A stretch of DNA of 25,248 bases from Thalassolituus sp. UBA1087 (GCA_002314145.1 DCCG01000008.1:1-25248); one strand, 5' to 3'. Shown: positions 7,756 to 16,692, numbered from the stretch's first letter. The notes: a model not told the origin generated them from the sequence alone. Numbers and translations: made by a program.

Positions 7756-10164
7756 ATGAAAAATACCTGTCTGAGTATTTTATCACTCGCTGTGTCCATC
7801 GCCTCAGTAAACAGTCTGGCGGATGAAAATAAAGCACTGTCAAAAACAACAGATCAAGCTGGCAAGGAACGCCTGGAAGAAGTGATTGCAACCGGTACGC
7901 GTGCGAGCGAACGTACTTTATTCGAGACTATGGCACCGGTGGATGTTCTGTCTGAAAGTTCTTTAACCGACGTATCTTCCGGCGATCTGGCGGATAAATT
8001 ATCGGTACTGGCTCCTTCATATAATGTTAAACGTCTGCCAATGGCAGACGGTAAGGTCTTTGTACGTCCGGCCAGTCTGCGGGCACTCAGTCCGGACCAC
8101 ACACTGGTGCTGATTAACGGTAAACGCTGGCACCGCAGTGCACTGCTGAGTGATCGTGGCTCTCAGGCGCCGGATTTATCCAAGCTGCCGACATCGGCCA
8201 TCAAGCGCATCGAGGTATTGCGTGACGGTGCCGCCGCGCAATATGGATCGGATGCCCTGGCCGGGGTCATCAATATTATTCTTGCCGATGACTCCGGCAT
8301 CAGCGGCTTTACTCAGGCCGGTGAGTATTACGAAGGCGACGGTGATGAATTTCAGAGCGGTCTGCGTGGCGGTATGGCGCTGGGAGAACAGGGACATATT
8401 ACTGCCAGTATCCAGGGCACAAGCTCGGCCTATACCTCGCGTACCAACCAGCGTGCCGACGCTATCCAGTATGAGCAGGATACAGGCATCAGCGTGAATG
8501 ACCCGGTGCAGCGCTGGGGGCAGCCGGATACCCGTGATCTTCGTGGTTCTGTTAATGCAGACTACAACCTTGGCGCTGTAAAACTTTACGGCTTCGCTGT
8601 TTACGGTGAAGGTCAGGGCTGGTCTGATTTTAACTGGCGTAACCCGGCAACCGCCGGTGCCTACGGCGACAGCGCCAGTGATCCTGCCTACGACCTGCTG
8701 GATATTTATCCGGGTGGTTTCTCCCCTCGTTTTGGTCAGAAAGATAAAGACACCACAGCAACGGTTGGTGTGAGCGGTAAGCTGGGTGAGAAAACCAACT
8801 GGGATGCCAGTGTGACTTATGGTCAGAATGAAATTGACTATTACATGCATAATTCCATTAATGCCTCTCTGGGCAGTGCCAGTCCGACCGGTTTTTATCT
8901 GGGTGAATTAAAACAGACAGAGATTACCGCCAACCTCGATTTTGATTACATGCTGTACTCTGATCTGTTCGCTTATCCGGCAAATATTTCCTATGGCCTG
9001 GAATCCCGTAAGGAAACCTACGAAATCAGCGCTGGTGAATATGCCTCTTATGCTATTGGTGATCTGGCTGAGGAAGGCTTCCCGTCCGGGTCTAACGGTT
9101 TTCCCGGTTTTAATCCTCAGCAGGAAGGCAGCTGGGACCAGGACTCTTACGCCGGTTATATCGATACTGAAATGCCCTTAACGGAAAAAGTCACCACAGG
9201 ACTGGCACTGCGTTATGAAGACTATTCAGAATTCGGTGATACCTTCGACGGTAAAGCGTCTTTCCGTTATGAATTTAATGACAGTCTGGCCCTGCGCAGC
9301 ACCTTCAGCACAGGTTTTAAAGCGCCGACGCCGGGGCAGTTATACAGCGAAAATATTTCTCAGGGGTTAGACAGCGATACACTGACGCTGTACACCTCGG
9401 GTCGTGTTTCGCCAACCTCACCGGTTGCCAAATACTTTGGTGCTAAAGATCTTAAGCCGGAGGAATCTCAGTCCTACAGTGTGGGTATGACATTCCAGAG
9501 CTACACAGGTCTGACAGCAACACTGGATGTTTATCAGATCGATGTGGACGATCGTATGGGGCAGTCACAGAACTATGCGGTGGACGATGCTGTGCGCGCG
9601 GATCTGGCGGCATCGGGTTATTCCGGTGCTGATAGTGTGAGTAGTGTGTCTTTCTACACCAATGCGTTCGATACCCGCACCACAGGCGTTGATCTGACCG
9701 CAGGGTATAATCTGCCGTTAACTGACAGTGAACTGCGTCTGACGGCTGCGGTAAATTACAACGAAACAGACGTAGAAAAAGAAGACGGTACATTGGGTGA
9801 ATACAACACCAATGCACTGGAAAACGGCCAGCCGAACTGGAAAGGCAATATCAGTGCGGTATGGGCAATGGATGAGTGGGAATTTATGGCCCGTGCACGC
9901 TACTACGGAGAATGGACTGACTTTGCCGAGACCAGTGCCACCGGCTATGAGTTCCAGGACTTTGCGGCTATGACCCTGTTCGATGCATCGGTCACATGGA
10001 ATGTAATGCCGGAACTGGCTCTGCGCTTAGGTGCTGAGAACCTGTTTGATGAATATCCGGATCAGGCGATTTATCAGGCAAACCGCGGTCTGAAATATTC
10101 GCGTAATTCACCTTACGACACCGACGGTGGTCAGTACTACCTGCGTGCCGACTATCAGTTCTGA
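7756..10164 (+). CDS. TonB-dependent outer-membrane receptor
   Basis: An 802-residue outer-membrane active transporter. Residues 1 to about 22 form a Sec signal peptide ending in VNSLA. A TonB-box-like segment LEEVIATGTR is at about 40-49. The plug domain (about 56-175) has family-typical LVLINGKRWHRSA and IEVLRDGAAAQYGSDALAG. The rest is a beta-barrel ending in LRADYQF, with a C-terminal phenylalanine preferred by the BAM complex; a receptor-type ENLFDEYP motif lies near the C-terminus. The substrate cannot be read from the sequence; iron-siderophores are the commonest ligands, but cofactors, peptides or sugars are possible. The next gene starts 10 bases after the stop and encodes an exported PLP enzyme, implying that the imported ligand is processed in the periplasm. 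It has its own promoter candidate. Confidence 0.93.
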   Translation: MKNTCLSILSLAVSIASVNSLADENKALSKTTDQAGKERLEEVIATGTRASERTLFETMAPVDVLSESSLTDVSSGDLADKLSVLAPSYNVKRLPMADGKVFVRPASLRALSPDHTLVLINGKRWHRSALLSDRGSQAPDLSKLPTSAIKRIEVLRDGAAAQYGSDALAGVINIILADDSGISGFTQAGEYYEGDGDEFQSGLRGGMALGEQGHITASIQGTSSAYTSRTNQRADAIQYEQDTGISVNDPVQRWGQPDTRDLRGSVNADYNLGAVKLYGFAVYGEGQGWSDFNWRNPATAGAYGDSASDPAYDLLDIYPGGFSPRFGQKDKDTTATVGVSGKLGEKTNWDASVTYGQNEIDYYMHNSINASLGSASPTGFYLGELKQTEITANLDFDYMLYSDLFAYPANISYGLESRKETYEISAGEYASYAIGDLAEEGFPSGSNGFPGFNPQQEGSWDQDSYAGYIDTEMPLTEKVTTGLALRYEDYSEFGDTFDGKASFRYEFNDSLALRSTFSTGFKAPTPGQLYSENISQGLDSDTLTLYTSGRVSPTSPVAKYFGAKDLKPEESQSYSVGMTFQSYTGLTATLDVYQIDVDDRMGQSQNYAVDDAVRADLAASGYSGADSVSSVSFYTNAFDTRTTGVDLTAGYNLPLTDSELRLTAAVNYNETDVEKEDGTLGEYNTNALENGQPNWKGNISAVWAMDEWEFMARARYYGEWTDFAETSATGYEFQDFAAMTLFDASVTWNVMPELALRLGAENLFDEYPDQAIYQANRGLKYSRNSPYDTDGGQYYLRADYQF

Positions 10165-10174
10165 GGAGATGCAT

Positions 10175-11452
10175 GTGAAACGGAGAAACTTTCTCCAGGG
10201 AGTGGCTGCTTCGGCAGCCCTTTCTGTTTTTAATTCAGCACAGGCGGAAGCCGTTATTGCTTCTGCCGATGCCCGCGCTGATAACGAAGATTTCTGGCGC
10301 AGTATCCGGGCGCAGTACGATTTACCGGACGATATTATCCAGCTGGAAAACGGCAACTGGGGCGTGATGAGCCGCCCGGTCATGAAAGAGTATTTTGCGC
10401 AGACGCAGAAAGTGAATACGCTCAGCTCATACTATTCACGCCGGCAGTTTCTGCCGGAATTCTTTACCATTGTGAAGCAGACGGCTGCGTTGCTGGGGGC
10501 CGGCGATAACGAAATTGCATTCACCCGGGGTGCCACCGAAGCGCTGATGAATTTAATCAGCAATTATCGTGGTTTAAAAACCGGCGATGCCGTGATGTAC
10601 GCCGATACGGACTACGATTCCGCTCAGGCGGCGTTTGATAAATGGCAGCAACGCGGTATGAAACGTATCGTCATTAACCTGCCGGAGCAGGCCACTGACG
10701 AGGAATACGTCGCCTTCTACCGCACTGCATTAGAGCAAAACCCACAGGTAAAACTGCTGTTGCTGACCCATATGAGCCATCGCCATGGTTTAGTGATTCC
10801 GGTGAAAGAAGTCGTTGCCGAGGCACGTAAACTCGGTGTGGATTGTATCGTGGATGCCGCCCATTCCTGGGGACAGCTGGACTTTACCGTTGAGGATCTG
10901 GGTGCCGATTTTATTGCCTTTAATCTGCATAAATGGATGGGCGCGCCGTTAGGCGCCGGCATTATGTATATCCGCAACGGACGCCTTAACGATATCGCTC
11001 AGGCCGCCGGTGACGGCTCAGAAGACACCAGCCGCATTTATACCCGGGTGCATTCCGGTACGCTGAATATGGCCAGCTGGCTGACGGTGCCGGCGGCGCT
11101 GGAGTTTCACAGTAAAATGGGCGGTGGTAAAGGCAGTGCGTTAAAAGCGACGCGCCTGGCTTATCTGCGCCGCTACTGGTGGCAACAGCTGGCTGATATT
11201 AAAGGCGTGGAATTAATTGCGGCTGACAATGATCATGCTATGGGGGCGATATCGTCGCTGCGCTTAAAAGGGCAGACCAGCGCAGAAGCGAATAAAGCCA
11301 TTGCGGCCCGCCTGCTGAAAGAATTTAACATTTTTTCCGTGCATCGCACTGGCCTGGCCGGTGGTGCCTGTGTGCGTATTACACCGTCGGTGTTTAATAC
11401 TACAACAGAACTGGATCAGCTGGCTTCTGCGTTGAAAACAATGGCGCTTTAA
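10175..11452 (+). CDS. Tat-exported PLP-dependent enzyme, class V aminotransferase fold (PvdN/isopenicillin-N-epimerase-like)
   Basis: A periplasmic pyridoxal-phosphate enzyme of about 425 residues. From the GTG at 10175 the N-terminus KRRNFLQGVAASAALSVF is a twin-arginine signal peptide, cleaved probably near AQA (22-24). The fold-type I core shows TRGATEAL (about 117-124, phosphate binding), the PLP-ring aspartate Asp227 with His230 in VDAAHSWG, and the Schiff-base Lys253 in FNLHKWMGAPLG. GAGGAG ends six bases before this GTG; an in-frame ATG at 10169 abuts it too closely, but would add only two residues. Known Tat-exported relatives include PvdN, which modifies pyoverdine side chains in the periplasm; that this protein also acts on a siderophore is inference from its coupling to the TonB receptor. 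Lyase, epimerase or desulfurase chemistry is equally possible. Confidence 0.88.
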   Translation: MKRRNFLQGVAASAALSVFNSAQAEAVIASADARADNEDFWRSIRAQYDLPDDIIQLENGNWGVMSRPVMKEYFAQTQKVNTLSSYYSRRQFLPEFFTIVKQTAALLGAGDNEIAFTRGATEALMNLISNYRGLKTGDAVMYADTDYDSAQAAFDKWQQRGMKRIVINLPEQATDEEYVAFYRTALEQNPQVKLLLLTHMSHRHGLVIPVKEVVAEARKLGVDCIVDAAHSWGQLDFTVEDLGADFIAFNLHKWMGAPLGAGIMYIRNGRLNDIAQAAGDGSEDTSRIYTRVHSGTLNMASWLTVPAALEFHSKMGGGKGSALKATRLAYLRRYWWQQLADIKGVELIAADNDHAMGAISSLRLKGQTSAEANKAIAARLLKEFNIFSVHRTGLAGGACVRITPSVFNTTTELDQLASALKTMAL

Positions 11453-11461
11453 CTATCCTCA

Positions 11462-11485
11462 GAGCCGGTACTTTGTGACCGGCTC
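11462..11485. terminator. Hairpin between convergent PLP-enzyme gene and ydbH
   Basis: Perfect 8-bp stem GAGCCGGT (11462-11469) / ACCGGCTC (11478-11485) with an 8-base loop, lying in the 49-base gap between the two convergent stops. Neither side has a real T-run, so it is a weak or assisted terminator, or an RNA 3'-end stabiliser. Confidence 0.5.
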
Positions 11486-11501
11486 CTGTTATCGAAACTG
11501 T

Positions 11502-14318
11502 TCATTGATATTTCTCTTCCAGTTTGCTGATTGTATCGTTGGCGATACGCAGGCTTTCCAGCAGATCCAGCAGATTATATTCCAGGCTGACATTCAGGTT
11601 GGTTTTCTGGCCGTCAAAGAAATCCGGGTTTTTGCCCTGAAACTGCAGCCCCAGCGTCAGGGCACCGTCTTCGGCGTATTTAATGTCGGACTTCAGAGTG
11701 TCGTAGCGGAAATTTTCCAGCGCCGTCATAGCCAGGTTTACCGCCTGATTGGTCTGCCCCAGAGATTGTGATGTCGCGTTATTGTAGCGGATGGTGCCGC
11801 CGGGCTCGCGGGCAAATAAGGCGCCGCCGGGAACCTGTACGCCCTGCGGGGTCAGTACCACAGGTAAAACGCCGTCCAGTGTCCCGGTGGCGTTCACCTC
11901 AGCGGAGGCTTCCAGTGCGGCCAGTTTCGCCATCTGAATATGTTCTAACTCGATACCAAAGGCATTGATGTCTTTGCGGCTGTCATACTTTACCTCAGGA
12001 ATATGAACGCGGCCGCCGAGCACGTCGGTATGCACTTCGTAAATATCGCTGAACACGTAGGAAAAATCGGCGGGTATGCGCGTCTGGCTGCGGGCCAGGA
12101 TATCGCTCAGTTCGACTCCGGGATTCAGGCTTTTGCCGCTGACCTGTGCATCCAGCAGGTAGTCACCCCTGAACGGGCGGCGCAGGGCAAACAGGCCGTT
12201 CCACTGATCGAGGGCGATGCTGCTGTCGTAAGTCAGACTTAGATTATCGGCACGCAGCATCAGGTCGGGTGTGATCTCGGTGCCCTGGTCACTGATTTGC
12301 CAGTCAGTCCAGCCCTGGCCGGCAATACTGCCGGATAAAAACTCAACTTTGGTCAGCGGCAACATTTCTGCCAGCTGCATGTCATCCCAGTCGAGCCGGG
12401 TATCTTTCAGGTGCCATTGCAATGATCCTTTGCCGCTGTCCAGATCGTGCTGAATCCGCAGGCGTAAAGCCGCCTGCTGGTTGGCGGCGGTGACGTCAAA
12501 GCGGCCACTGAGATTGTTGACGCTCTTTATGGTGCTGCTGTTGCGGGCGATCAGACTGTCGCGGATGCCGTAGCTGACCGTCAGCGGACCACTGAACTGA
12601 GCATCAGGAACCGGCCATTCACCCAGCGAAGATTTGGCCAGTGCCAGTTTTACATCGCACAGGGCGCGGATGCCGGTGGGCGGGAAAAAAGGCTGGCAGG
12701 ATAATTCCGCCGGTTTAAATATCAGTGTTGAGGCTTCGCGGATATTGTTCTGCTCTTTTGATTTCAGGGTAAATGGCCGCACCTGAATTTTCAGTGGCAG
12801 ATTGGCGGCCCGGCTGCGCTGTGCCAGCTGTTGTGGCGTCAGGTCGCTGAGATTTCCGCTCATCGACAGCTGCGGCACGATATCCAGCGTCAGATCCAGC
12901 GGCTGCCAGGGGTCGCCGGGGATTATATTCAGCTGACTGACAAACCCCTGATCGCTGCGCAGCTGCCATTGGCCGGCTGGCGACAGGCTGGCCTGCAGCT
13001 CACCGTTAAGACGGGCACTTTGCACTGGCAGGTCGGTGAGTGCTGACAACTCAGGGCGTATGACCATCTGGGTTGGCAGCCGGACCGACGCGCCATCGCT
13101 GGCCTGCCATTGCAGACTGCTGTGGATATCCAGCGTCGCGTACGACTGTCGGGCGATGGAGGTCAGCTGGTTGTTCAGCAGGCCCTCGCCGGCACACTGA
13201 TCCAGTGTCGCGCTGCATTGCCCGCTCAGCGTCTGGCTGCTGGTGATCAGCAGAGGCTGAGGTTTCTTCAGTACCGCCTCAGGCAGGGCTGCGGCCTCAA
13301 CCCGCAGTGTCTGCGGGCGGCCATCAAAACGGTACAGCCAGTCACCGGCTGCGCTTGTTTTGGTCAGGCTGAGTAACCACTCACCTTCCTGCCAGCGCAG
13401 GTTGCCGGGCAGATCCGCAGCCTGAGTGTTGATGGTTAACACCGCGCCGACCACGGCGTCCCGTGGCAGAACACCGTCATTGGGGATTTCAATGTCCGCC
13501 TGCAACAGCAGGTCTTTCAGCGGCAGTGGAATATCCTGCAACTGAGGCAGGCGCTCGTGAATGGCTGCCAGATCGGCCCTGTGATGAAGGCTGAGGCGGG
13601 TGTGCTCAGCATCCTGCTCAATATGGCCGAACATCTGGGTCAGCAATGTCTGTTGTTCACTCAGCATTAACAGCCAGTCACCGTTTTGCTGCAGCCGTGC
13701 TTCCAGATCCCAGGGCAGGGGCTGGTCATTGAGCTGCAGGTCCCCCGCCAGATGCCAGCGCCGGGGGGTGATATCGGCTGTTAATTGCAGACTCAGCTGT
13801 GGGTGAATCAGGTGAATACTGTGGATGTCGATCTGTTCGGCGGGCAGTGACAGCCACTGGCTGAAAGCCGGTACAGAAAAAGGCTGGTTAAAACGACGGC
13901 GGGCAGCGTCGCGGGCATCACTGGCCGCTTCCTGCGCCACTTCTTCCGCCCGTTCCCGGGCAAGGTTCAGGGTCAGCTTATCGACGGTCAGGGTATGAAA
14001 GCGTCCGCTGGCCAGTGACAGCGGGCTGTAATTCAGGTCGAGGTTTTCAATGCGGACAAGGGTGCCGTCTTCCAGCGCCAGCTGAAACCGGCTCAGCGTC
14101 AGAGTATGCCAGTCGAAGGTATCGATCTGCAGGCTGGCGTTATTGCCCAGCCAATGTGGCAGGTGGCGGTTCAGCAGTGGCTTGAGCAGCGACGGCAACA
14201 GCCACAGTAGCAGGCCGGTCAGCAACAGCGTCAGCAGCAGGATGATGCCGGCTTTCAGCCAGAAACGGGGGCGGAAAAACCGCCCGCGTTCTGTGCGACT
14301 CTGCTCGTCGGCGGTCAT
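11502..14318 (-). CDS. ydbH: YdbH-family AsmA-like intermembrane protein
   Basis: A 938-residue protein with a short basic cytoplasmic N-terminus, one membrane anchor at about 22-41 (KAGIILLLTLLLTGLLLWLL) and a very long beta-rich periplasmic part made of AsmA-like repeats (e.g. HTLTVDKLTLNLAR). The C-terminal part (about 730-930) matches the YdbH/'dicarboxylate transport' domain, with RVHIPEVKYD, ALFAREPGGTIRY and LGLQFQGKNP. In E. coli YdbH is one of three partly redundant proteins (with TamB and YhdP) needed for phospholipid movement to the outer membrane. Its E. coli partners YnbE and YdbL are encoded immediately downstream there; here the next gene is convergent, so they are absent locally. 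The ATG overlaps the last base of the rpiA stop (TAATG), implying translational coupling. Family call is good; function by homology. Confidence 0.85.
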   Translation of the reverse strand: MTADEQSRTERGRFFRPRFWLKAGIILLLTLLLTGLLLWLLPSLLKPLLNRHLPHWLGNNASLQIDTFDWHTLTLSRFQLALEDGTLVRIENLDLNYSPLSLASGRFHTLTVDKLTLNLARERAEEVAQEAASDARDAARRRFNQPFSVPAFSQWLSLPAEQIDIHSIHLIHPQLSLQLTADITPRRWHLAGDLQLNDQPLPWDLEARLQQNGDWLLMLSEQQTLLTQMFGHIEQDAEHTRLSLHHRADLAAIHERLPQLQDIPLPLKDLLLQADIEIPNDGVLPRDAVVGAVLTINTQAADLPGNLRWQEGEWLLSLTKTSAAGDWLYRFDGRPQTLRVEAAALPEAVLKKPQPLLITSSQTLSGQCSATLDQCAGEGLLNNQLTSIARQSYATLDIHSSLQWQASDGASVRLPTQMVIRPELSALTDLPVQSARLNGELQASLSPAGQWQLRSDQGFVSQLNIIPGDPWQPLDLTLDIVPQLSMSGNLSDLTPQQLAQRSRAANLPLKIQVRPFTLKSKEQNNIREASTLIFKPAELSCQPFFPPTGIRALCDVKLALAKSSLGEWPVPDAQFSGPLTVSYGIRDSLIARNSSTIKSVNNLSGRFDVTAANQQAALRLRIQHDLDSGKGSLQWHLKDTRLDWDDMQLAEMLPLTKVEFLSGSIAGQGWTDWQISDQGTEITPDLMLRADNLSLTYDSSIALDQWNGLFALRRPFRGDYLLDAQVSGKSLNPGVELSDILARSQTRIPADFSYVFSDIYEVHTDVLGGRVHIPEVKYDSRKDINAFGIELEHIQMAKLAALEASAEVNATGTLDGVLPVVLTPQGVQVPGGALFAREPGGTIRYNNATSQSLGQTNQAVNLAMTALENFRYDTLKSDIKYAEDGALTLGLQFQGKNPDFFDGQKTNLNVSLEYNLLDLLESLRIANDTISKLEEKYQ

Positions 14319-14992
14319 TAACTGGCCTTAATGGTTCTGACCCCATCCTGGGTGCCCAGCAGCAACACGTTAGCCGGACGCAGGGCGAACAGGCCGTTGG
14401 TGATGACACCGGTAATCTGGTTGAGTTTTTCTTCCATGGCAATGGCGGATGGAATATCCAGATTGTGCACATCCAGGATGTGGCCGGCGTTATCGGTAAT
14501 CACGCCTTCGCGCCATACCGGGTCACCACCCAGTTTAACGATTTCGCGGGCCACGTAAGAGCGCGCCATAGGAATCACTTCCACCGGCAGCGGGAAGGTG
14601 CCCATACGTTCTACCAGCTTGGATTCATCCGCCACGCAAACAAATTCTCTGGCCACCGCAGCGACGATTTTCTCGCGCGTTAAGGCCGCGCCGCCGCCTT
14701 TGATCATCTCCAGATGCTCATTGATTTCATCGGCTCCGTCGATGTAGAAATCGAGGTTACTGACCGAGTTGAGGTTATACACCGGAATGCCGTGGTCTTT
14801 CAGACGCTGGGCCGAGGCTTCGGAGCTGGCCACCGCACCGTCGAACAGATGTTTATGCTGTGCCAGCGCATCAATAAAGCAGTTGGCGGTGGAGCCGGTG
14901 CCGACACCAATGATACTGTCGTCTTCCAGATAGGGGCGGATGTATTCTGCAGCGGCTTCACCTACTGCGCGTTTCAGTTCGTCTTGAGTCAT
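14318..14992 (-). CDS. rpiA: Ribose-5-phosphate isomerase A
   Basis: Interconverts ribose 5-phosphate and ribulose 5-phosphate in the non-oxidative pentose phosphate pathway. The 224-residue product is near the usual 219. It has the phosphate-binding GTGST at 31-35, SSEAS at 57-60, the catalytic DGADEIN at 85-91 and KGGGAALTREK at 98-108 (including the conserved lysine and general-base glutamate). No strong ribosome-binding site is visible before the ATG at 14992. The stop overlaps the ydbH start by one base. Upstream it is divergent from ilvA, a pairing common in gammaproteobacteria. Confidence 0.96.
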   Translation of the reverse strand: MTQDELKRAVGEAAAEYIRPYLEDDSIIGVGTGSTANCFIDALAQHKHLFDGAVASSEASAQRLKDHGIPVYNLNSVSNLDFYIDGADEINEHLEMIKGGGAALTREKIVAAVAREFVCVADESKLVERMGTFPLPVEVIPMARSYVAREIVKLGGDPVWREGVITDNAGHILDVHNLDIPSAIAMEEKLNQITGVITNGLFALRPANVLLLGTQDGVRTIKAS

Positions 14993-15037
14993 AAGGCTGC
15001 GTCTGTATTAAAAATGGACCGGGCTGTTCTGTTTTGA

Positions 15038-15065
15038 TTGAACGGGACTGAGCGAATTATATGCT
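15038..15065 (+). promoter_or_regulatory. Sigma70-like promoter candidate for ilvA
   Basis: TTGAAC (15038-15043) and TATGCT (15060-15065) are separated by 16 bases in the 141-base rpiA/ilvA divergent region. Transcription would begin near 15072, giving a leader of about 60 bases that contains the hairpin described at 15092-15114. A second -10-like TACAAT lies at 15075-15080 without a good -35. Confidence 0.4.
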
Positions 15066-15091
15066 GTGATGCGTTACAATGCGTCCCCTGT

Positions 15092-15114
15092 GCACGGATT
15101 CCCGTGCTTTTTTT
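15092..15114 (+). terminator. Intrinsic terminator inside the ilvA leader (attenuator candidate)
   Basis: GCACGG (15092-15097), loop ATTC, CCGTGC (15102-15107), then seven T (15108-15114): a perfect 6-bp stem with a T-run in the plus direction. It ends 19 bases before the ilvA ATG. No plus-strand gene lies upstream (rpiA runs the other way), so there is nothing for it to terminate except the ilvA leader itself. A 27-codon frame from 15069 reads through the hairpin and ends just inside ilvA, but it is not rich in Ile, Val, Leu or Thr codons, so a classical leader-peptide attenuator is not supported. Confidence 0.6.
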
Positions 15115-15133
15115 ACCTGTTCCGGAATGTCTC

Positions 15134-16651
15134 ATGCTTAATGAATACCTGAAAAAGATTCTGTCGGCCCGCGTTTATGATGTTGCTGTGGAAACACCGC
15201 TGCATATTGCCCCTTTTCTGACGCAGCGGCTGAACAACCAGATCTGGGTTAAGCGTGAAGACCAGCAGCCTGTGTATTCGTTCAAGATACGCGGTGCCTA
15301 TAACAAAGTGGTACAGCTGTCCGATGAAGAAAAAGCGCTGGGTGTGGTGGCGGCATCTGCCGGTAATCATGCCCAGGGGCTGGCACTGTCGGCGAAAGAA
15401 CTGGGCATCAAAGCCACCATCGTGATGCCGCGCACGACGCCGGATATTAAAGTCAAAGCCGTGCGTGCCCGGGGCGCCAAAGTTGTGCTGCATGGCGACG
15501 CTTTCGACGACGCCTTTGCCTATTCACAGAAACTGGTGGAAGAAAAAGGCATGACCTATATCCACCCTTATGATGATCCGGATGTTATTGCCGGGCAGGG
15601 CACCATCGGCATGGAAATCCTGCGCCAGTTGCGCGGCCCGGTGGACGCTGTATTTGTTCCGGTGGGTGGCGGTGGTCTGGCAGCAGGGGTTGCCGCCTAC
15701 ATCAAAGCGCTGCGTCCGGAAGTCAAAGTCATTGGGGTGGAAAGTACCGAATCGGCCAGTCTGGCAGCAGCACTGGCAGCCAGAAAACGTGTAACCCTGC
15801 CGCAGGTCGGCATCTTTGCGGACGGCGTAGCCGTGGCTCAGATCGGAAAAAACACCTGGGAAGTCTGCAAAGACTACATTGATGATGTTGTCACCTGTAC
15901 CCCGGATGAAATCTGCGCTGCCATCAAGGATGTGTTTGACGATACCCGGGCTGTGTGTGAACCCGCCGGCGCCCTGAGTGTGGCCGGCATCAAAAAATAC
16001 ATAGAGCAGGAAGGTTGTGAAAACCAGAATCTGGTCGCCATCCTGAGCGGCGCGAATGTGAATTTTGATCGCCTGCGCTATATCTCAGAAGTTGCCGAAA
16101 TCGGTGAAGGCCGGGAAGTGATTCTGGCCGTCACCATTCCCGAGCAGCCCGGCAGTTTTCAGAAATTCTGCAGCCTGATCGGCAAGCGTCCGATTACCGA
16201 ATTCAACTACCGGTATGCGGACGACGACCGCGCACAGATCTACTGTGGGGTGAAAGTCAGCGCTGATGTCGGTGCCCGTGATCAGCTGCTGGAAGAGTTG
16301 CGCAGTGAAAATTATCCGGTGCTGGATATCACCGACGATGAAATGGCCAAATACCATATCCGTCATATGGTGGGTGGCCATGCGCCGGCATCAGTGACGG
16401 ACGAACGTTTATACCGCTTTGAATTTCCGGAACGCCCGGGCGCCCTGCTGAATTTCCTGCGTAAACTGGGTAAGCATTTTAATATTTCCCTGTTTCACTA
16501 CCGTAACCACGGCGCCGCTTATGGCCGGGTATTGGTAGGCCTGCAGGTACCGGAAGGCAAAACCGATCAGCTGGAAAACTTTATGGATGCGGTGGGTTAC
16601 CCCTGGTGGGATGAGACGGATAACACCACATATCAACTCTTCCTGCGCTGA
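15134..16651 (+). CDS. ilvA: Threonine ammonia-lyase (threonine dehydratase), biosynthetic
   Basis: PLP enzyme converting threonine to 2-oxobutanoate, the committed step of isoleucine synthesis. The 505-residue product is close to E. coli IlvA (514). The catalytic domain has the PLP lysine Lys51 in YSFKIRGAYNK, SAGNHAQG at 75-82 and the phosphate-binding GGGGLAAG at 178-185. The C-terminal third holds two ACT-like regulatory modules, beginning near EVILAVTIPEQPGSF and RLYRFEFPERPGALLNF, as in the isoleucine-inhibited, valine-activated biosynthetic form. The open frame reaches back to 15038, but that would run through the promoter and leader hairpin; the start at 15134 (MLNEYLKKILSARVYDVA) matches the family N-terminus. 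A leader terminator just upstream suggests regulation by premature termination. Confidence 0.95.
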   Translation: MLNEYLKKILSARVYDVAVETPLHIAPFLTQRLNNQIWVKREDQQPVYSFKIRGAYNKVVQLSDEEKALGVVAASAGNHAQGLALSAKELGIKATIVMPRTTPDIKVKAVRARGAKVVLHGDAFDDAFAYSQKLVEEKGMTYIHPYDDPDVIAGQGTIGMEILRQLRGPVDAVFVPVGGGGLAAGVAAYIKALRPEVKVIGVESTESASLAAALAARKRVTLPQVGIFADGVAVAQIGKNTWEVCKDYIDDVVTCTPDEICAAIKDVFDDTRAVCEPAGALSVAGIKKYIEQEGCENQNLVAILSGANVNFDRLRYISEVAEIGEGREVILAVTIPEQPGSFQKFCSLIGKRPITEFNYRYADDDRAQIYCGVKVSADVGARDQLLEELRSENYPVLDITDDEMAKYHIRHMVGGHAPASVTDERLYRFEFPERPGALLNFLRKLGKHFNISLFHYRNHGAAYGRVLVGLQVPEGKTDQLENFMDAVGYPWWDETDNTTYQLFLR

Positions 16652-16657
16652 GCAGCG

Positions 16658-16692
16658 GGCCTGCTGAACCCGCTGAAAAAGATCAGCAGGCC
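16658..16692. other. 10-bp hairpin just after ilvA
   Basis: GGCCTGCTGA (16658-16667) pairs perfectly with TCAGCAGGCC (16683-16692) over a 15-base loop, starting seven bases after the ilvA stop. No T-run follows, so Rho-independent termination is doubtful; it may protect the 3' end of the ilvA message. Confidence 0.45.

Noticed and set aside
8176..8850. 224-codon minus-strand frame inside the TonB receptor gene, and other long antisense frames within cyaA, ppk1, hemB and the ATPase gene.
   Set aside because: They are antisense shadows of strongly supported genes with no independent family sequence.
15038..15133. In-frame upstream extension of ilvA adding 32 residues.
   Set aside because: It would run through the promoter and the leader terminator and is not family-like; the ATG at 15134 gives the normal N-terminus.
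15069..15152. 27-codon leader frame before ilvA considered as an attenuation peptide.
   Set aside because: It has no run of Ile, Val, Leu or Thr codons and no ribosome-binding site of note.
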